From Azospirillum sp. TSA2s (GTDB lineage: Bacteria > Pseudomonadota > Alphaproteobacteria > Azospirillales > Azospirillaceae): a DNA stretch of 64,000 nt. Below are positions 46,224 through 59,278 of the stretch, in pieces (positions within the stretch are counted from its first letter, which is position 1; each line of letters starts with the position of its first letter). Under the pieces are notes generated by a model that ran no database searches, was not told the origin of the DNA, and was given only the letters and a program-made list of their open reading frames with translations. The position numbers and the translations under genes were made by a program. The DNA lies in the NCBI RefSeq assembly GCF_004923315.1, contig NZ_CP039647.1, forward strand, positions 558,001-622,000. The letters are read 5' to 3'.

Positions 46224-46440
46224 GATCCCGAAGGTCCGCTATCGGGTCGAGAACTGGGCGGCTTACGATGCGGCGCTTCGCAGACGGGGAGAACTGACGA
46301 TCTGGGTGTTGCCGCAAGCGGCAGTACCGCGTCGACTTCGAGGCGGCAGATACGAGCATGCTCGCGCGCGGAGCCCGCCAAGGCTTTACCCTCGGCCTGG
46401 TGACCGCCGATCGACCCGCGCGGGCCTTCGACGACTAGTC
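46219..46440 (+). pseudogene. IS5-family transposase N-terminal remnant followed by an unassigned 3' gene fragment
   Basis: From 46219, KVRYRVENWAAYDAALRRRG and ELTIWVLPQ match the N-terminal DNA-binding part of IS5-group transposases. After about 46325 the frame changes to YRVDFEAADTSMLARGARQG and GFTLGLVTADRPARAFDD-stop (stop near 46439), which looks like a protein C-terminus but was not recognised. The region is a joint between unrelated fragments. Confidence 0.6.
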
Positions 46441-46536
46441 GAGCGCCGTCGACGGTCTCGATACCGGCGTGTCGTAAACACCGGAAGGGCAGGGCCGGCG
46501 TTCGATCGCCTGCCCTGCCGACGGACTGCAAGAGGT

Positions 46537-47958
46537 TCAGAAATGAAGCGGCCGGCCGAGCAGCCTGAGCGTCGCTTCGTGGAAGACCTCGCCCAGGGTC
46601 GGGTGGGCGTGGATCGTGCCCGCCACATCCTCCAGTTCCGCCCCCATTTCCAGCGCCAGCGCGAACTCCCCCGACAGTTCCGAGACGTGGGCGCCCACCG
46701 CCTGGATGCCGATCACCCGCCGGTCGTCGCGGCGCGCCACCACCCGGACGAAGCCGCTCTCGCCGGTGTCCAGAGTCAGCGCACGGCCGTTCGCGGCGAA
46801 TGGAAATTGGTCGACGACCGCGTCGATCCCCTGCGCCGCCGCCTCGTCCGGCGACTGGCCGACGCTGACGATCTCCGGTTCGGTGAAGCAGACCGCCGGG
46901 ATCGCGGCCGGGGCGAAACGGCGGCGGTGGCCGGCGATGATCTCTGCCACCATTTCGCCTTGCGCCGACGCCTTGTGCGCCAGCATTGGCTCGCCGACCA
47001 GATCGCCGATCGCCCAGACATTGCGCATTGAGGTGCGGCACTGGTCGTCCACCGCGACCAAGCCTCCTCGCCGATCCACTCCCATCGCCGCGAAGCCCCA
47101 ACCCTCCAGCCGGGGACGCCGGCCCACGGTCGACAGCACGGCGTCGGCCGGCAGGCGGATCGTCCCACCATCCGCCGTCTGTACAACCAGCGCATGCCCA
47201 TCCCCCTCGGCCTCCATTCCCAGCGCACGGCCCCCGAGATGAACGGTCACCCCGGCCCGCTTCAGCCAGCGCCGCACCGGATCGGTCAGACCCGCGTCGT
47301 ACAGAGGCAGGATGCGCGGCTGCGCCTCGACCACCGTTACCGTCGACCCCATTTTGGCAAAGGCGCTGCCCAGCTCCAGCCCGATATAGCCGCCGCCGAC
47401 CACCACAAGCCGGCGCGGCAGCTGGTCCAACGACAGCGCCTCGGTCGAGGACAGAACCGGCCCGCCGAAGGGAAGGGCCGGCAGCGGCACCGGCTCCGAA
47501 CCGGTGGCGAGGATCACATGCTCCGCCGTCACGGTCAGCGGGCCGTCGCTGCCCTGGACGGTGCAGGTCTTGGCGTCGGAGAAGACCGCCCAGCCGCGCA
47601 GCACGCGCACCTTGGCCTTGCGCAGCAGGCCCGCCACGCCGCCGCTTAGGCGGTCAACGATCCCGTCCTTCCAGCGCATGGCGGCGGCGAGATCGAGGCG
47701 CGGCGGTGTGTCGAGCGCGATGCCGAAACGGCCGTCGCCCAGCGATTGGCCCATCGCCTCGAAGCGGCCGGCGACATGGATCAGCGCCTTGGACGGGATG
47801 CAGCCGCGGATCAGGCAGGTACCGCCCAGCCGGTCGGCCTCGACCAGTATGGTGTCGAGCCCCAACTGGCCGGCGCGGATGGCGGCGACATAGCCGCCCG
47901 GTCCACCACCGACCACGAGCACCTTGGCGGTGACGGTCTTTACGCTGGGTACGGTCAT
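46537..47958 (-). CDS. lpdV: Dihydrolipoamide dehydrogenase of the branched-chain 2-oxoacid dehydrogenase complex (E3)
   Basis: 473 aa. FAD motif VVGGGPGGYVAAIRAGQLG near residue 15, redox disulfide GGTCLIRGCIPSKAL near 45, NAD motif VVVGGGYIGLELGSAF near 185 and C-terminal catalytic HAHPTLGEVFHEA, all intact. It reoxidises the lipoyl groups of E2. Last gene of the bkd operon; its ATG overlaps the E2 stop (ATGA). Confidence 0.94.
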   Translation of the reverse strand: MTVPSVKTVTAKVLVVGGGPGGYVAAIRAGQLGLDTILVEADRLGGTCLIRGCIPSKALIHVAGRFEAMGQSLGDGRFGIALDTPPRLDLAAAMRWKDGIVDRLSGGVAGLLRKAKVRVLRGWAVFSDAKTCTVQGSDGPLTVTAEHVILATGSEPVPLPALPFGGPVLSSTEALSLDQLPRRLVVVGGGYIGLELGSAFAKMGSTVTVVEAQPRILPLYDAGLTDPVRRWLKRAGVTVHLGGRALGMEAEGDGHALVVQTADGGTIRLPADAVLSTVGRRPRLEGWGFAAMGVDRRGGLVAVDDQCRTSMRNVWAIGDLVGEPMLAHKASAQGEMVAEIIAGHRRRFAPAAIPAVCFTEPEIVSVGQSPDEAAAQGIDAVVDQFPFAANGRALTLDTGESGFVRVVARRDDRRVIGIQAVGAHVSELSGEFALALEMGAELEDVAGTIHAHPTLGEVFHEATLRLLGRPLHF

Positions 47959-49265
47959 CGTGGTTGGTCCATGAAAAGGGTGGCGGGCTGTTCCAGCGAC
48001 GTCTTCACCCGCTGAACGAAGGAGGCGGCGTCCCAGCCGTCGACGACCCGGTGGTCGAAGGAACAGGACAGGTTCATCATCGACCGCACGACGACGTTGC
48101 CCTTGCGCACCACCGGCCGTTCGACGATCCTGTTGACGCCGACGATGGCGACCTCCGGCCGGTTGATGATCGGCGTGGTGGCGAGGCCGCCCAGCGCGCC
48201 CAGGCTGGTGACGGTGATGGTGGAGCCGCTGAGCTGCTCCCGCCCGGCCTTTCCGTCGCGCGCGGCGGCAGCCAGTTCGCGGATCGCGTCGGCGGCCTGC
48301 CAGAGGTCGAGCGTCTCGGCATGGCGGACGACCGGCACCACCAGCCCGCCCGGCGTCTGCGTTGCGATGCCAGCATGCACCGCTTCGAACCGCTGGACGA
48401 CATTCGCCGCATCGTCGTAGCGGGCGTTGATCTGCGGGAACTCCGGCAGCGCCCGCACCAGGGCGCGGATCAGGAAGGGCAGCAGGGTCAGCTTCAGCCG
48501 TGCAACGCCACCCTCGGCGTTGAGGTGGAGGCGCAGTTCCTCCAGGGCGGTGACGTCGACCTCCTCGATGTATGAGAAATGCGGGATGTGGCGCTTGGCC
48601 TCCTGCATGCTCTCGGCGATCCTGCGGCGCAGCCCGCGCACCGGCACCTCCGACACTCCGGTTCTGGCCGGGGAGGGCGGCCGCTCGACCAAGGCGACAC
48701 CGCCGGCCTCAACCCCTCCGCCGGCAAGATGGCGATCGAGGTCGCGATGCAGGATCCGGCCGCCGGGGCCGGAGCCGGCGACGAACTGCAACGGGATGCC
48801 ATGGTCCCAGGCACGGCGTCGCACCGCGGGCGACGCGGTCGGCTTGACGCCGGGCGGCCGGCGGACCAGCAGGGCGGGCGCGACATCCGGTGCAGGGGCA
48901 CCAGCGGCAGGCATTGCAACGGCGGCTGTCGGGAGCGTCGCCGCGGGGATATCATCGAGCGGGTCACCTGGGGCGTCACTGGGGGCGTCACCGGGGCCGT
49001 CGTCGGGGACCTGATCATCTGTTCCCTCGACTTCCAAAACGACCAGTTCGGACCCGACCGCCAGCATCGCGCCGGGGGTGCCGTTGAGCGACAGCACCGT
49101 GCCGGTGACTGGTGAGGGGATCTCGACCGTCGCCTTGTCGGTCATCACGTCGACCAGCGTCTGGTCCTCGGCGACGCGATCGCCGGGCGCGACATGCCAG
49201 GCGACGATCTCGGCCTCGGCCGTGCCCTCGCCGACGTCGGGCAGCTTGAAGACATAGCGCGCCAT
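47955..49265 (-). CDS. bkdB: Branched-chain 2-oxoacid dehydrogenase E2 (dihydrolipoamide acyltransferase)
   Basis: 436 aa. One N-terminal lipoyl domain with the lipoylated Lys44 (MTDKATVEIPSP), a Pro/Ala/Asp-rich linker of about residues 90-150, a peripheral subunit-binding domain (SPAVRRRAWDHGIPLQFVAG) and the catalytic domain ending with the active-site HRVVDGWDAASF. It transfers the acyl group from lipoate to CoA. Start 49265, 3 bp after the E1 beta stop; an earlier in-frame ATG at 49403 lies in the E1 beta gene. Confidence 0.93.
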   Translation of the reverse strand: MARYVFKLPDVGEGTAEAEIVAWHVAPGDRVAEDQTLVDVMTDKATVEIPSPVTGTVLSLNGTPGAMLAVGSELVVLEVEGTDDQVPDDGPGDAPSDAPGDPLDDIPAATLPTAAVAMPAAGAPAPDVAPALLVRRPPGVKPTASPAVRRRAWDHGIPLQFVAGSGPGGRILHRDLDRHLAGGGVEAGGVALVERPPSPARTGVSEVPVRGLRRRIAESMQEAKRHIPHFSYIEEVDVTALEELRLHLNAEGGVARLKLTLLPFLIRALVRALPEFPQINARYDDAANVVQRFEAVHAGIATQTPGGLVVPVVRHAETLDLWQAADAIRELAAAARDGKAGREQLSGSTITVTSLGALGGLATTPIINRPEVAIVGVNRIVERPVVRKGNVVVRSMMNLSCSFDHRVVDGWDAASFVQRVKTSLEQPATLFMDQPR

Positions 49266-49267
49266 GC

Positions 49268-50281
49268 TCACTCCTCCATCACGCGGCGCAACGCCTCGGC
49301 GATCCGGGCCGGGCCGGGGAAATACTCCCACTCGAAGGCGTGCGGGTAGGGCGTGTCCCAGCCGGTGACCCGCTCGATCGGCGCCTCCAGATGGTGGAAG
49401 CAATGCTCCTGCACCAAGGCGGACAACTCGCTGCCAAAGCCGCCGGTTCGGGTGGCCTCATGCACGATGACGCAGCGGCCGGTCTTGCGCACCGATGTCT
49501 CGATCGCCTCGATATCGACCGGCACCAGGGTGCGCAGATCGATGATGTCGGCATCGACCTGTGCATCGCGGGCCGCGGCCAGTGCTACGTGCACCATGGT
49601 GCCGTAGGCGAGGATGGTGACGGCAGTGCCGCTGCGCACCGTCGCCGCTTTGCCCAGCGGGATGGCGTAATGCCCGTCGGGCACCGCGCTGGCGGGATGC
49701 TTGGCCCAGGGCACCACCGGGCGGTCGTGGTAGCCTTCGAAGGGGCCGTTGTAGAGGCGCTTCGGCTCGAAGAACATCACGGGATCATCGTCCTCGATGG
49801 CGCTGATCAGCAGCCCCTTGGCGTCATACGGGGTCGAGGGGATCACCGTCTTCAGCCCCGCGACGTGGGTAAAGATGGCCTCCGGGCTCTGGCTGTGGGT
49901 CTGGCCGCCGAAGATGCCGCCGCCATAGGGCGCGCGCACCGTAACCGGTGCCGTGAACTCGCCGCCCGACCGGTAGCGCAGCCTCGCCGCCTCGGAGATC
50001 AACTGGTCGCAGGCCGGGTAGATGTAGTCGGCGAACTGCATCTCGGCGACCGGACGCAGGCCGTAGGCGGCCATGCCGACCGCGATCCCCATGATGCCGG
50101 CTTCGGTGATCGGGGTGTCGAAGACCCGGCTGCGCCCATGCTTGCGCTGCAGCCCGTCGGTGCAGCGGAACACCCCGCCGAAATAGCCGACATCCTCGCC
50201 CAGAACGACGACGTCGCCGCTCCGCGTCAGCATCACGTCCATCGCCGCGTTCAGCGCCTGGACCATGGTCATGGTCGCCAT
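49268..50281 (-). CDS. bkdA2: Branched-chain 2-oxoacid dehydrogenase E1 beta subunit
   Basis: 337 aa, full length for the transketolase-like beta subunit. VLGEDVGYFGGVFRCTDGL near residue 27 and RVFDTPITEAGIMGIAVGMA near 50 are typical of the BkdA2 group, and the C-terminal domain has IVHEATRTGGFGSEL. With BkdA1 it forms the thiamine-diphosphate site that decarboxylates the keto acids of valine, leucine and isoleucine. It starts 3 bp after the E1 alpha stop. Confidence 0.93.
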   Translation of the reverse strand: MATMTMVQALNAAMDVMLTRSGDVVVLGEDVGYFGGVFRCTDGLQRKHGRSRVFDTPITEAGIMGIAVGMAAYGLRPVAEMQFADYIYPACDQLISEAARLRYRSGGEFTAPVTVRAPYGGGIFGGQTHSQSPEAIFTHVAGLKTVIPSTPYDAKGLLISAIEDDDPVMFFEPKRLYNGPFEGYHDRPVVPWAKHPASAVPDGHYAIPLGKAATVRSGTAVTILAYGTMVHVALAAARDAQVDADIIDLRTLVPVDIEAIETSVRKTGRCVIVHEATRTGGFGSELSALVQEHCFHHLEAPIERVTGWDTPYPHAFEWEYFPGPARIAEALRRVMEE

Positions 50282-50284
50282 CGC

Positions 50285-51655
<1,371 letters not shown>

Positions 51656-51756
51656 TTATACCGTTGGAGCAGCGAATTTTCTTTGCGTTCTAATGCCCGC
51701 TATGTCGAAATCACGCATCATTCAATTCTTTAATCGCTGATTAGAAGAGGTATTCC

Positions 51757-52269
51757 ATGCGGATTGAACTCGACGCGATTGACCGCCGCATTCTGGCGCT
51801 GCTGCAATCCGACGCCCAGCTGTCGAGCGCCGAGATCGCCGAGCGGGTGGGGTTGTCGCAGGCGCCGTGCTGGCGCCGCATCAAGCGGATGGAGGAGAAC
51901 GGCGTCATCCGCCTGCGCGCGACCCTGCTCGACCGGAAGAAGCTCGGGCTGAACGTGCTGGTGTTCGCGCAGGTGAAGCTCGCCGCCCATGGCCGCGCGA
52001 CCTTGCCGGAGTTCGAGGAGACCGTGCGCCAACTGCCGGAGGTGCTGGAATGCTACACGCTGATGGGGGCCACCGATTACATCATCAAGGTGGTCGCGCG
52101 GGACGTCGAAACCTATGAACACTTCTTCCGGGAGAAGCTGTCCCAGCTTCCGGCGGTGCGTGAGACCAATTCGGCCATCGCGCTGTCGGAGATCAAGCAC
52201 ACCACCGCCTTGCCGCTGTCCCTGCTGGAGGAACCCGACTGGCCGGCACGAACCACGAAAACCCGCTGA
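51757..52269 (+). CDS. bkdR: Lrp/AsnC-family regulator (BkdR-like)
   Basis: 170 aa. N-terminal helix-turn-helix (LDAIDRRILALLQSDAQLSS; EIAERVGLSQAPCWRRIKRM) and C-terminal RAM ligand-binding domain with LECYTLMGATDYIIKVVA. It lies 227 bp from, and divergent to, bkdA1. In Pseudomonas BkdR is a leucine-responsive activator of exactly this operon, so the same role is likely here. The intergenic gap is AT-rich compared with its surroundings, as expected of an Lrp-bound promoter. Confidence 0.9.
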   Translation: MRIELDAIDRRILALLQSDAQLSSAEIAERVGLSQAPCWRRIKRMEENGVIRLRATLLDRKKLGLNVLVFAQVKLAAHGRATLPEFEETVRQLPEVLECYTLMGATDYIIKVVARDVETYEHFFREKLSQLPAVRETNSAIALSEIKHTTALPLSLLEEPDWPARTTKTR

Positions 52270-52323
52270 TCTTTGCGTAGGACCAGCAGGCCCCATCGTC
52301 AGAAGTCAGGGATCGTCTCCATC

Positions 52324-53034
<711 letters not shown>

Positions 53035-53037
53035 GGC

Positions 53038-53945
53038 TCAGGCCCCCTTCTGGTTGGTGGTGGGGGCAAGATTGAGGTCCGAGGCGACCTCCGGCGGCAG
53101 CGCTTCGTCCTCGTCCTCGCCGAGGTAGGCGCGGATCACCGCCGGGTCGTTCTTCACATGCTCCGGATCGCCGTCGGAAATCTTCCGGCCATAGTCCAGC
53201 ACCACCACATGGTCGGAAATGCGCATCACCACGCTCATGTCATGCTCGATCAGCAGAACGCCGGTCCGGTGGCCCTGCGGGGTCTGCACATCACGGATGA
53301 AGGTCAGGATCTCGGCCAGCTCGCCCGACTCGCGCGGGTTCAGGCCGGCCGCCGGCTCGTCCAGGCAGAGCAGAACCGGCTCGGTGCACATGGCCCGCGC
53401 GATCTCCAGCCGGCGCTGGGCGCCATAGGGCAGGTTGCCGGCCTCCCAGTCGGCGAACTCGGTCAGCCGCACCCGGTCCAGCCAGTATTTCGCCAGCTCC
53501 ACCGCCTCATGCTCGGCCTTGCGGAAGCCCGGCAGGCCGAGCAGGCCGCCGATGGCGAAGCCCGACGCCCGCATCAGCTTGTTGTGCTGGGCGACGATCA
53601 GGTTCTCCAGAACGCTCATGCCGCTGAACAGCCGGATGTTCTGGAAGGTGCGCGCCACCCCGGCCAGCTGGGCGATGCGGTAGCCCGGCATCCGCTCCAG
53701 CAGGAACTCCTTGCCCTGCGGGTGGCGCAGCGTCAGCCGGCCCACCGTGGGGGTGTAGAAGCCGGTGACGCAGTTGAACAGCGTGGTCTTGCCGGCGCCG
53801 TTCGGGCCGATCAGCGCGGTGATCTCGCCCGCCCGCGCCTCGAAGGACACGTCGTTGTTCGCCACCAGACCGCCGAAGCGCATGGTCAGGTGCTCGACGC
53901 TCAGCAAAGGCTTGTCGTTCATCGTGGTGTGGGGCATCACGGCGC

Positions 53946-53949
<4 letters not shown>
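53038..53949 (-). CDS. livG: Branched-chain amino acid ABC transporter ATPase LivG
   Basis: 303 aa. Walker [19 protein letters not shown] near residue 47, the LivG-specific [19 protein letters not shown], Walker [17 protein letters not shown]. The C-terminal 25 residues are an acidic tail beyond the usual LivG end. The ATG at 53949 overlaps the livM stop (ATGA). Confidence 0.94.
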
Positions 53950-55445
<1,496 letters not shown>

Positions 55446-55450
55446 GGCGC

Positions 55451-56356
<906 letters not shown>

Positions 56357-56546
56357 GAAGTCGTCGCCCGAAGTTTGAGGCTCCTTCCCGCGTGCGAGAG
56401 AGGCGGAACGGAGCTTGGAGGTCGGGACGGACGGCGCGATGCGCCACGGCGCCGCTCGTCCTGGTTCGGGACGAGCGGCGGGCATGTCCCCGCGTTCGGC
56501 GGCCGTGGTTGCGGCTCCGTTCGTCAGGGCAGGCGTTTTGTTGGGA

Positions 56547-57701
56547 TCACTTCAGGGGAGCGTAGGTGCCGTTGTTCCAGGCATAGAGCACGAAGGGCTC
56601 GGAGTTCGGATCGCCCTTCCGGTCGAACCGGATGTCGCCCAGCACGGTGTGGTAAGTGCCGGCATGGAGCGCGGCGGCCAGCTTGTCGCCCTTCATCGTC
56701 TTCGCCGCTTTGGCTGCGTCGGCCAGAACATTGACGGCGGCGTAGGTGTAGAGGGTGAAGCCTTCCGGTTCGAATCCTGCGGAACGGAAGCGCTGCACCA
56801 GATCGGCGGTGCCGGCGTTGACGCGCGGATCCGGGTAGAAGGTGAACATCACGCCATCGCTGGCCGGCCCGGCGATGGCGGCGAATTCGGTGGTCGCCAA
56901 ACCGTCGCCGGCCACGAACCGGGTCTTGAGCCCCTGTTCGGACGCTTGGCGCACCAGTAGCCCGGCCTCCGTGTGATAGCCGCCGAAGAAGACGAGATCG
57001 ACGTTCAGCGCCTTCAAGCGGGCGACCAGCGACGAGAAATCGCGCTCGCCCTGGGTGATGCCCTCGAACAGCACGACGTTGCGCCCCTGCTGTGCCAGTT
57101 CCGTCCGCACCCCCTCGGCGATGCCCTGGCCATAGGTGGATTTGTCGTGGACGACGGCGATGGTTTGGCCGAGACGGCGGCTGACGATCTGCTTCGCCGC
57201 CACACCTGCGGCCTGGTCGTCACGCCCGCAGACGCGGAACATGTTGGTCAGACCGCGTTCGGTGATCGTCGGGTTGGTCGAGGCCGGGGTTACGATCACC
57301 AGTCCAGCTTCTGCATAGACACTGGAGGCCGGGATGGTCGAACTGGAGCAGAAATGCCCGACCACCGCCTGAACGCCGTCCGCGACGAAGCGGTTGGCGA
57401 CGGCCACCGCCTGTTTGGGGTCGCAGGCGTCGTCGGCCACCTGCAGGACGACCTTCTCGCCATTGATGCCGCCGGCGGCGTTGAGGTCGGCGACGGCGAG
57501 GTCGGCACCGCGCCGCATCTGCTCCATGAAAGAGGCGTATTGCCCGGTGACAGGACCGGCAAGGCCGAGCTTGACGTCGGCCGTCGCCGCCGTCGGCACC
57601 AGCGCCGCGAGCGAGATGCCGAAACGAAGCAGGTTGCCGCGGAACAGCTTGCGGACGAACGTGTCGGATCGAGACCCAGGTTGAGACAATGATCGAGACA
57701 T
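56547..57701 (-). CDS. Branched-chain amino acid-type substrate-binding protein (LivK-like)
   Basis: 384 aa. A long positively charged N-region followed by the hydrophobic stretch LLRFGISLAALVPTAATA makes a signal peptide; the mature protein begins near DVKLGLAGPVTGQYASF, the LivJ/K fold. AVVGHFCSSSTIPASSVYAE is the ligand-binding hinge segment of the Leu/Ile/Val group. ATG 57701 has GGGGAAG upstream. It lies 108 bp after the HAD gene and leads the livHMGF genes on the same strand. Confidence 0.92.
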   Translation of the reverse strand: MSRSLSQPGSRSDTFVRKLFRGNLLRFGISLAALVPTAATADVKLGLAGPVTGQYASFMEQMRRGADLAVADLNAAGGINGEKVVLQVADDACDPKQAVAVANRFVADGVQAVVGHFCSSSTIPASSVYAEAGLVIVTPASTNPTITERGLTNMFRVCGRDDQAAGVAAKQIVSRRLGQTIAVVHDKSTYGQGIAEGVRTELAQQGRNVVLFEGITQGERDFSSLVARLKALNVDLVFFGGYHTEAGLLVRQASEQGLKTRFVAGDGLATTEFAAIAGPASDGVMFTFYPDPRVNAGTADLVQRFRSAGFEPEGFTLYTYAAVNVLADAAKAAKTMKGDKLAAALHAGTYHTVLGDIRFDRKGDPNSEPFVLYAWNNGTYAPLK

Positions 57702-57809
57702 GGAACTTCCCCATTCGTTGACGCGGCATGTTGTTGTGTCGTTGCATCGTCCGCCGGGCCGCATGCGGCGGACGTGTCTCAGCAAGCCCGTTTTTCGGTG
57801 TGCCCGATG

Positions 57810-58499
57810 TCAGAGGGCAAGCACCTCGCGCAATCCGGTTAGATCGGCGAACTCATGGTCCGGCCGGGGCTGCCACGGCCCTAGCCTGTCCTGGGTGCGG
57901 TTGATCCAGGCGACCCGCATGCCCAGCGGCTTGGCTCCGTCGATGTCAGCCCAAGAAGCCAGCGAGGCGTGCAGCACTTCGCCGGGAGCCAGCGCCAGCC
58001 GGTCCAGAGCGAGCCGGAAGATGCGCTCCGACGGCTTGTAGGCCCGGGCCATCTCGGCGGTCGTGACGGTGGGAAAGAAGGAGGCCAGCCGGCTGCGCGC
58101 GAACAGGTCGCTGTCCATGTTGGTGATTGGCATCAGCGGATATTTGGCCACCAGAAGGGCGAGGATCTCCGGCACCTCGGGGTGCGGCGGCGCCTGCTCG
58201 ACGAGGCCGGTCAGCAGCGTGTCGGTCAGGGCCGGAAGCTGGACCGTATCCAGCCGCTCGATCCCGGCCTCCGCCAGCGTGGCAGCCAACGCTTCGGCGG
58301 CGACCTCTCGGTACCGGCGATAGGCGGACGACCGGTAGAGTTGGACATTGCGCACATCCCAGTCGAGGTAGAGGGCTGCGGCGTCCAAATCGCTGCGGCC
58401 CAGGCTAAACAGCACCTGCGCCATGCCGGCGGTGCCGCCGGCATCGACGTCGACCAGCGTGCCGAAGTAATCGAAGGTGACGGCCTTGATCGCGCCCAT
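57810..58499 (-). CDS. HAD-superfamily hydrolase (haloacid-dehalogenase type II-like)
   Basis: 229 aa. Nucleophile Asp in VTFDYFGTLVDVD near residue 9, motif II Thr/Ser in MPITNMDSDLF, Lys in ARAYKPSERIF and motif IV near ASWADIDGAKPLGM, giving a complete active site. The type II dehalogenase-like sequence suggests a small organic acid or phosphate ester as substrate. Last enzyme gene of the sigma-54-driven operon; 14 bp after the enoyl-CoA hydratase gene. Confidence 0.87.
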   Translation of the reverse strand: MGAIKAVTFDYFGTLVDVDAGGTAGMAQVLFSLGRSDLDAAALYLDWDVRNVQLYRSSAYRRYREVAAEALAATLAEAGIERLDTVQLPALTDTLLTGLVEQAPPHPEVPEILALLVAKYPLMPITNMDSDLFARSRLASFFPTVTTAEMARAYKPSERIFRLALDRLALAPGEVLHASLASWADIDGAKPLGMRVAWINRTQDRLGPWQPRPDHEFADLTGLREVLAL

Positions 58500-58513
58500 T
58501 CCAGTTCCTCCTC

Positions 58514-59278
58514 TCAAGACGACTTGCGCGTGGCGAAACGGACGACTCGTTCGGCAGCCTCGGAATTGCCGAACGCCTCGATGGTGGCCGCCGCCTCCAA
58601 GTCCAGGGCACGGTGCAGCAGGTTGGACAGGTCGACAGTCATCAGACGCTTCAGCCGGCCGGTGGAGAAGCGCGACTTCCCGGCCACCACCGATGCCAGC
58701 GCCGTCGCAGTTTCGAGCAGCGCCTCGCGTGGGACCACCCGGTTGACCAGCCCGAGTCCGGCCAGCCGTGCCGCCGATTGCCGTTCGCCCAGAAGCATCA
58801 GCTCCATCGCCCGCTGATAGCCGACAGCCAGCGGCAGCAGGTGGGTCACCCCGCCGGTGACGAACTGGCCCCACTCCATTTCCGGGAAGAAGGCTTGAAG
58901 GTCGTCGGAGGCAACCACGAGGTCGCAGTTCAGCATCCATTCGAACCCGCCGCCCACGGCGAAGCCGTGTACCGCCCCCACGACGATCTTCGATCCGAAC
59001 ATCAAATCGTGGGTGATCTGCTGGATGCCGGCGATGTGGGCGCGGATCGCGGCATCGTCGCGGGTCTGCTGGTCGAACTCCTTCAGGTCGTCGCCCGCGC
59101 AGAAAGCCCGCCCGGCGCCGCACAGCAGGATCACCGACACGTCCGGGCGCTCCGCCGCTTCGGTCAGCGCGGCGTGAAGGTCATGCAGCAGGACGGTGCC
59201 GATGGCGTTCATCCGCTCCGGCCGGTTCAGCGTCACGCGGCCGATGCCGGCCGCCACATCGAGATTGACCGTGCTCAT
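58514..59278 (-). CDS. Enoyl-CoA hydratase/isomerase family protein
   Basis: 254 aa, crotonase fold. CGAGRAFCAGDDLKEFDQQT near residue 55 forms the oxyanion hole, and VGAVHGFAVGGGFEWMLNCD near 100 is the second signature; one of the two catalytic Glu positions appears replaced (FPEMEWGQFVTGGVTHLLP keeps Glu). It acts on CoA thioesters made by the ligase next door. Its ATG overlaps the stop of the ligase gene (ATGA). Confidence 0.9.
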   Translation of the reverse strand: MSTVNLDVAAGIGRVTLNRPERMNAIGTVLLHDLHAALTEAAERPDVSVILLCGAGRAFCAGDDLKEFDQQTRDDAAIRAHIAGIQQITHDLMFGSKIVVGAVHGFAVGGGFEWMLNCDLVVASDDLQAFFPEMEWGQFVTGGVTHLLPLAVGYQRAMELMLLGERQSAARLAGLGLVNRVVPREALLETATALASVVAGKSRFSTGRLKRLMTVDLSNLLHRALDLEAAATIEAFGNSEAAERVVRFATRKSS

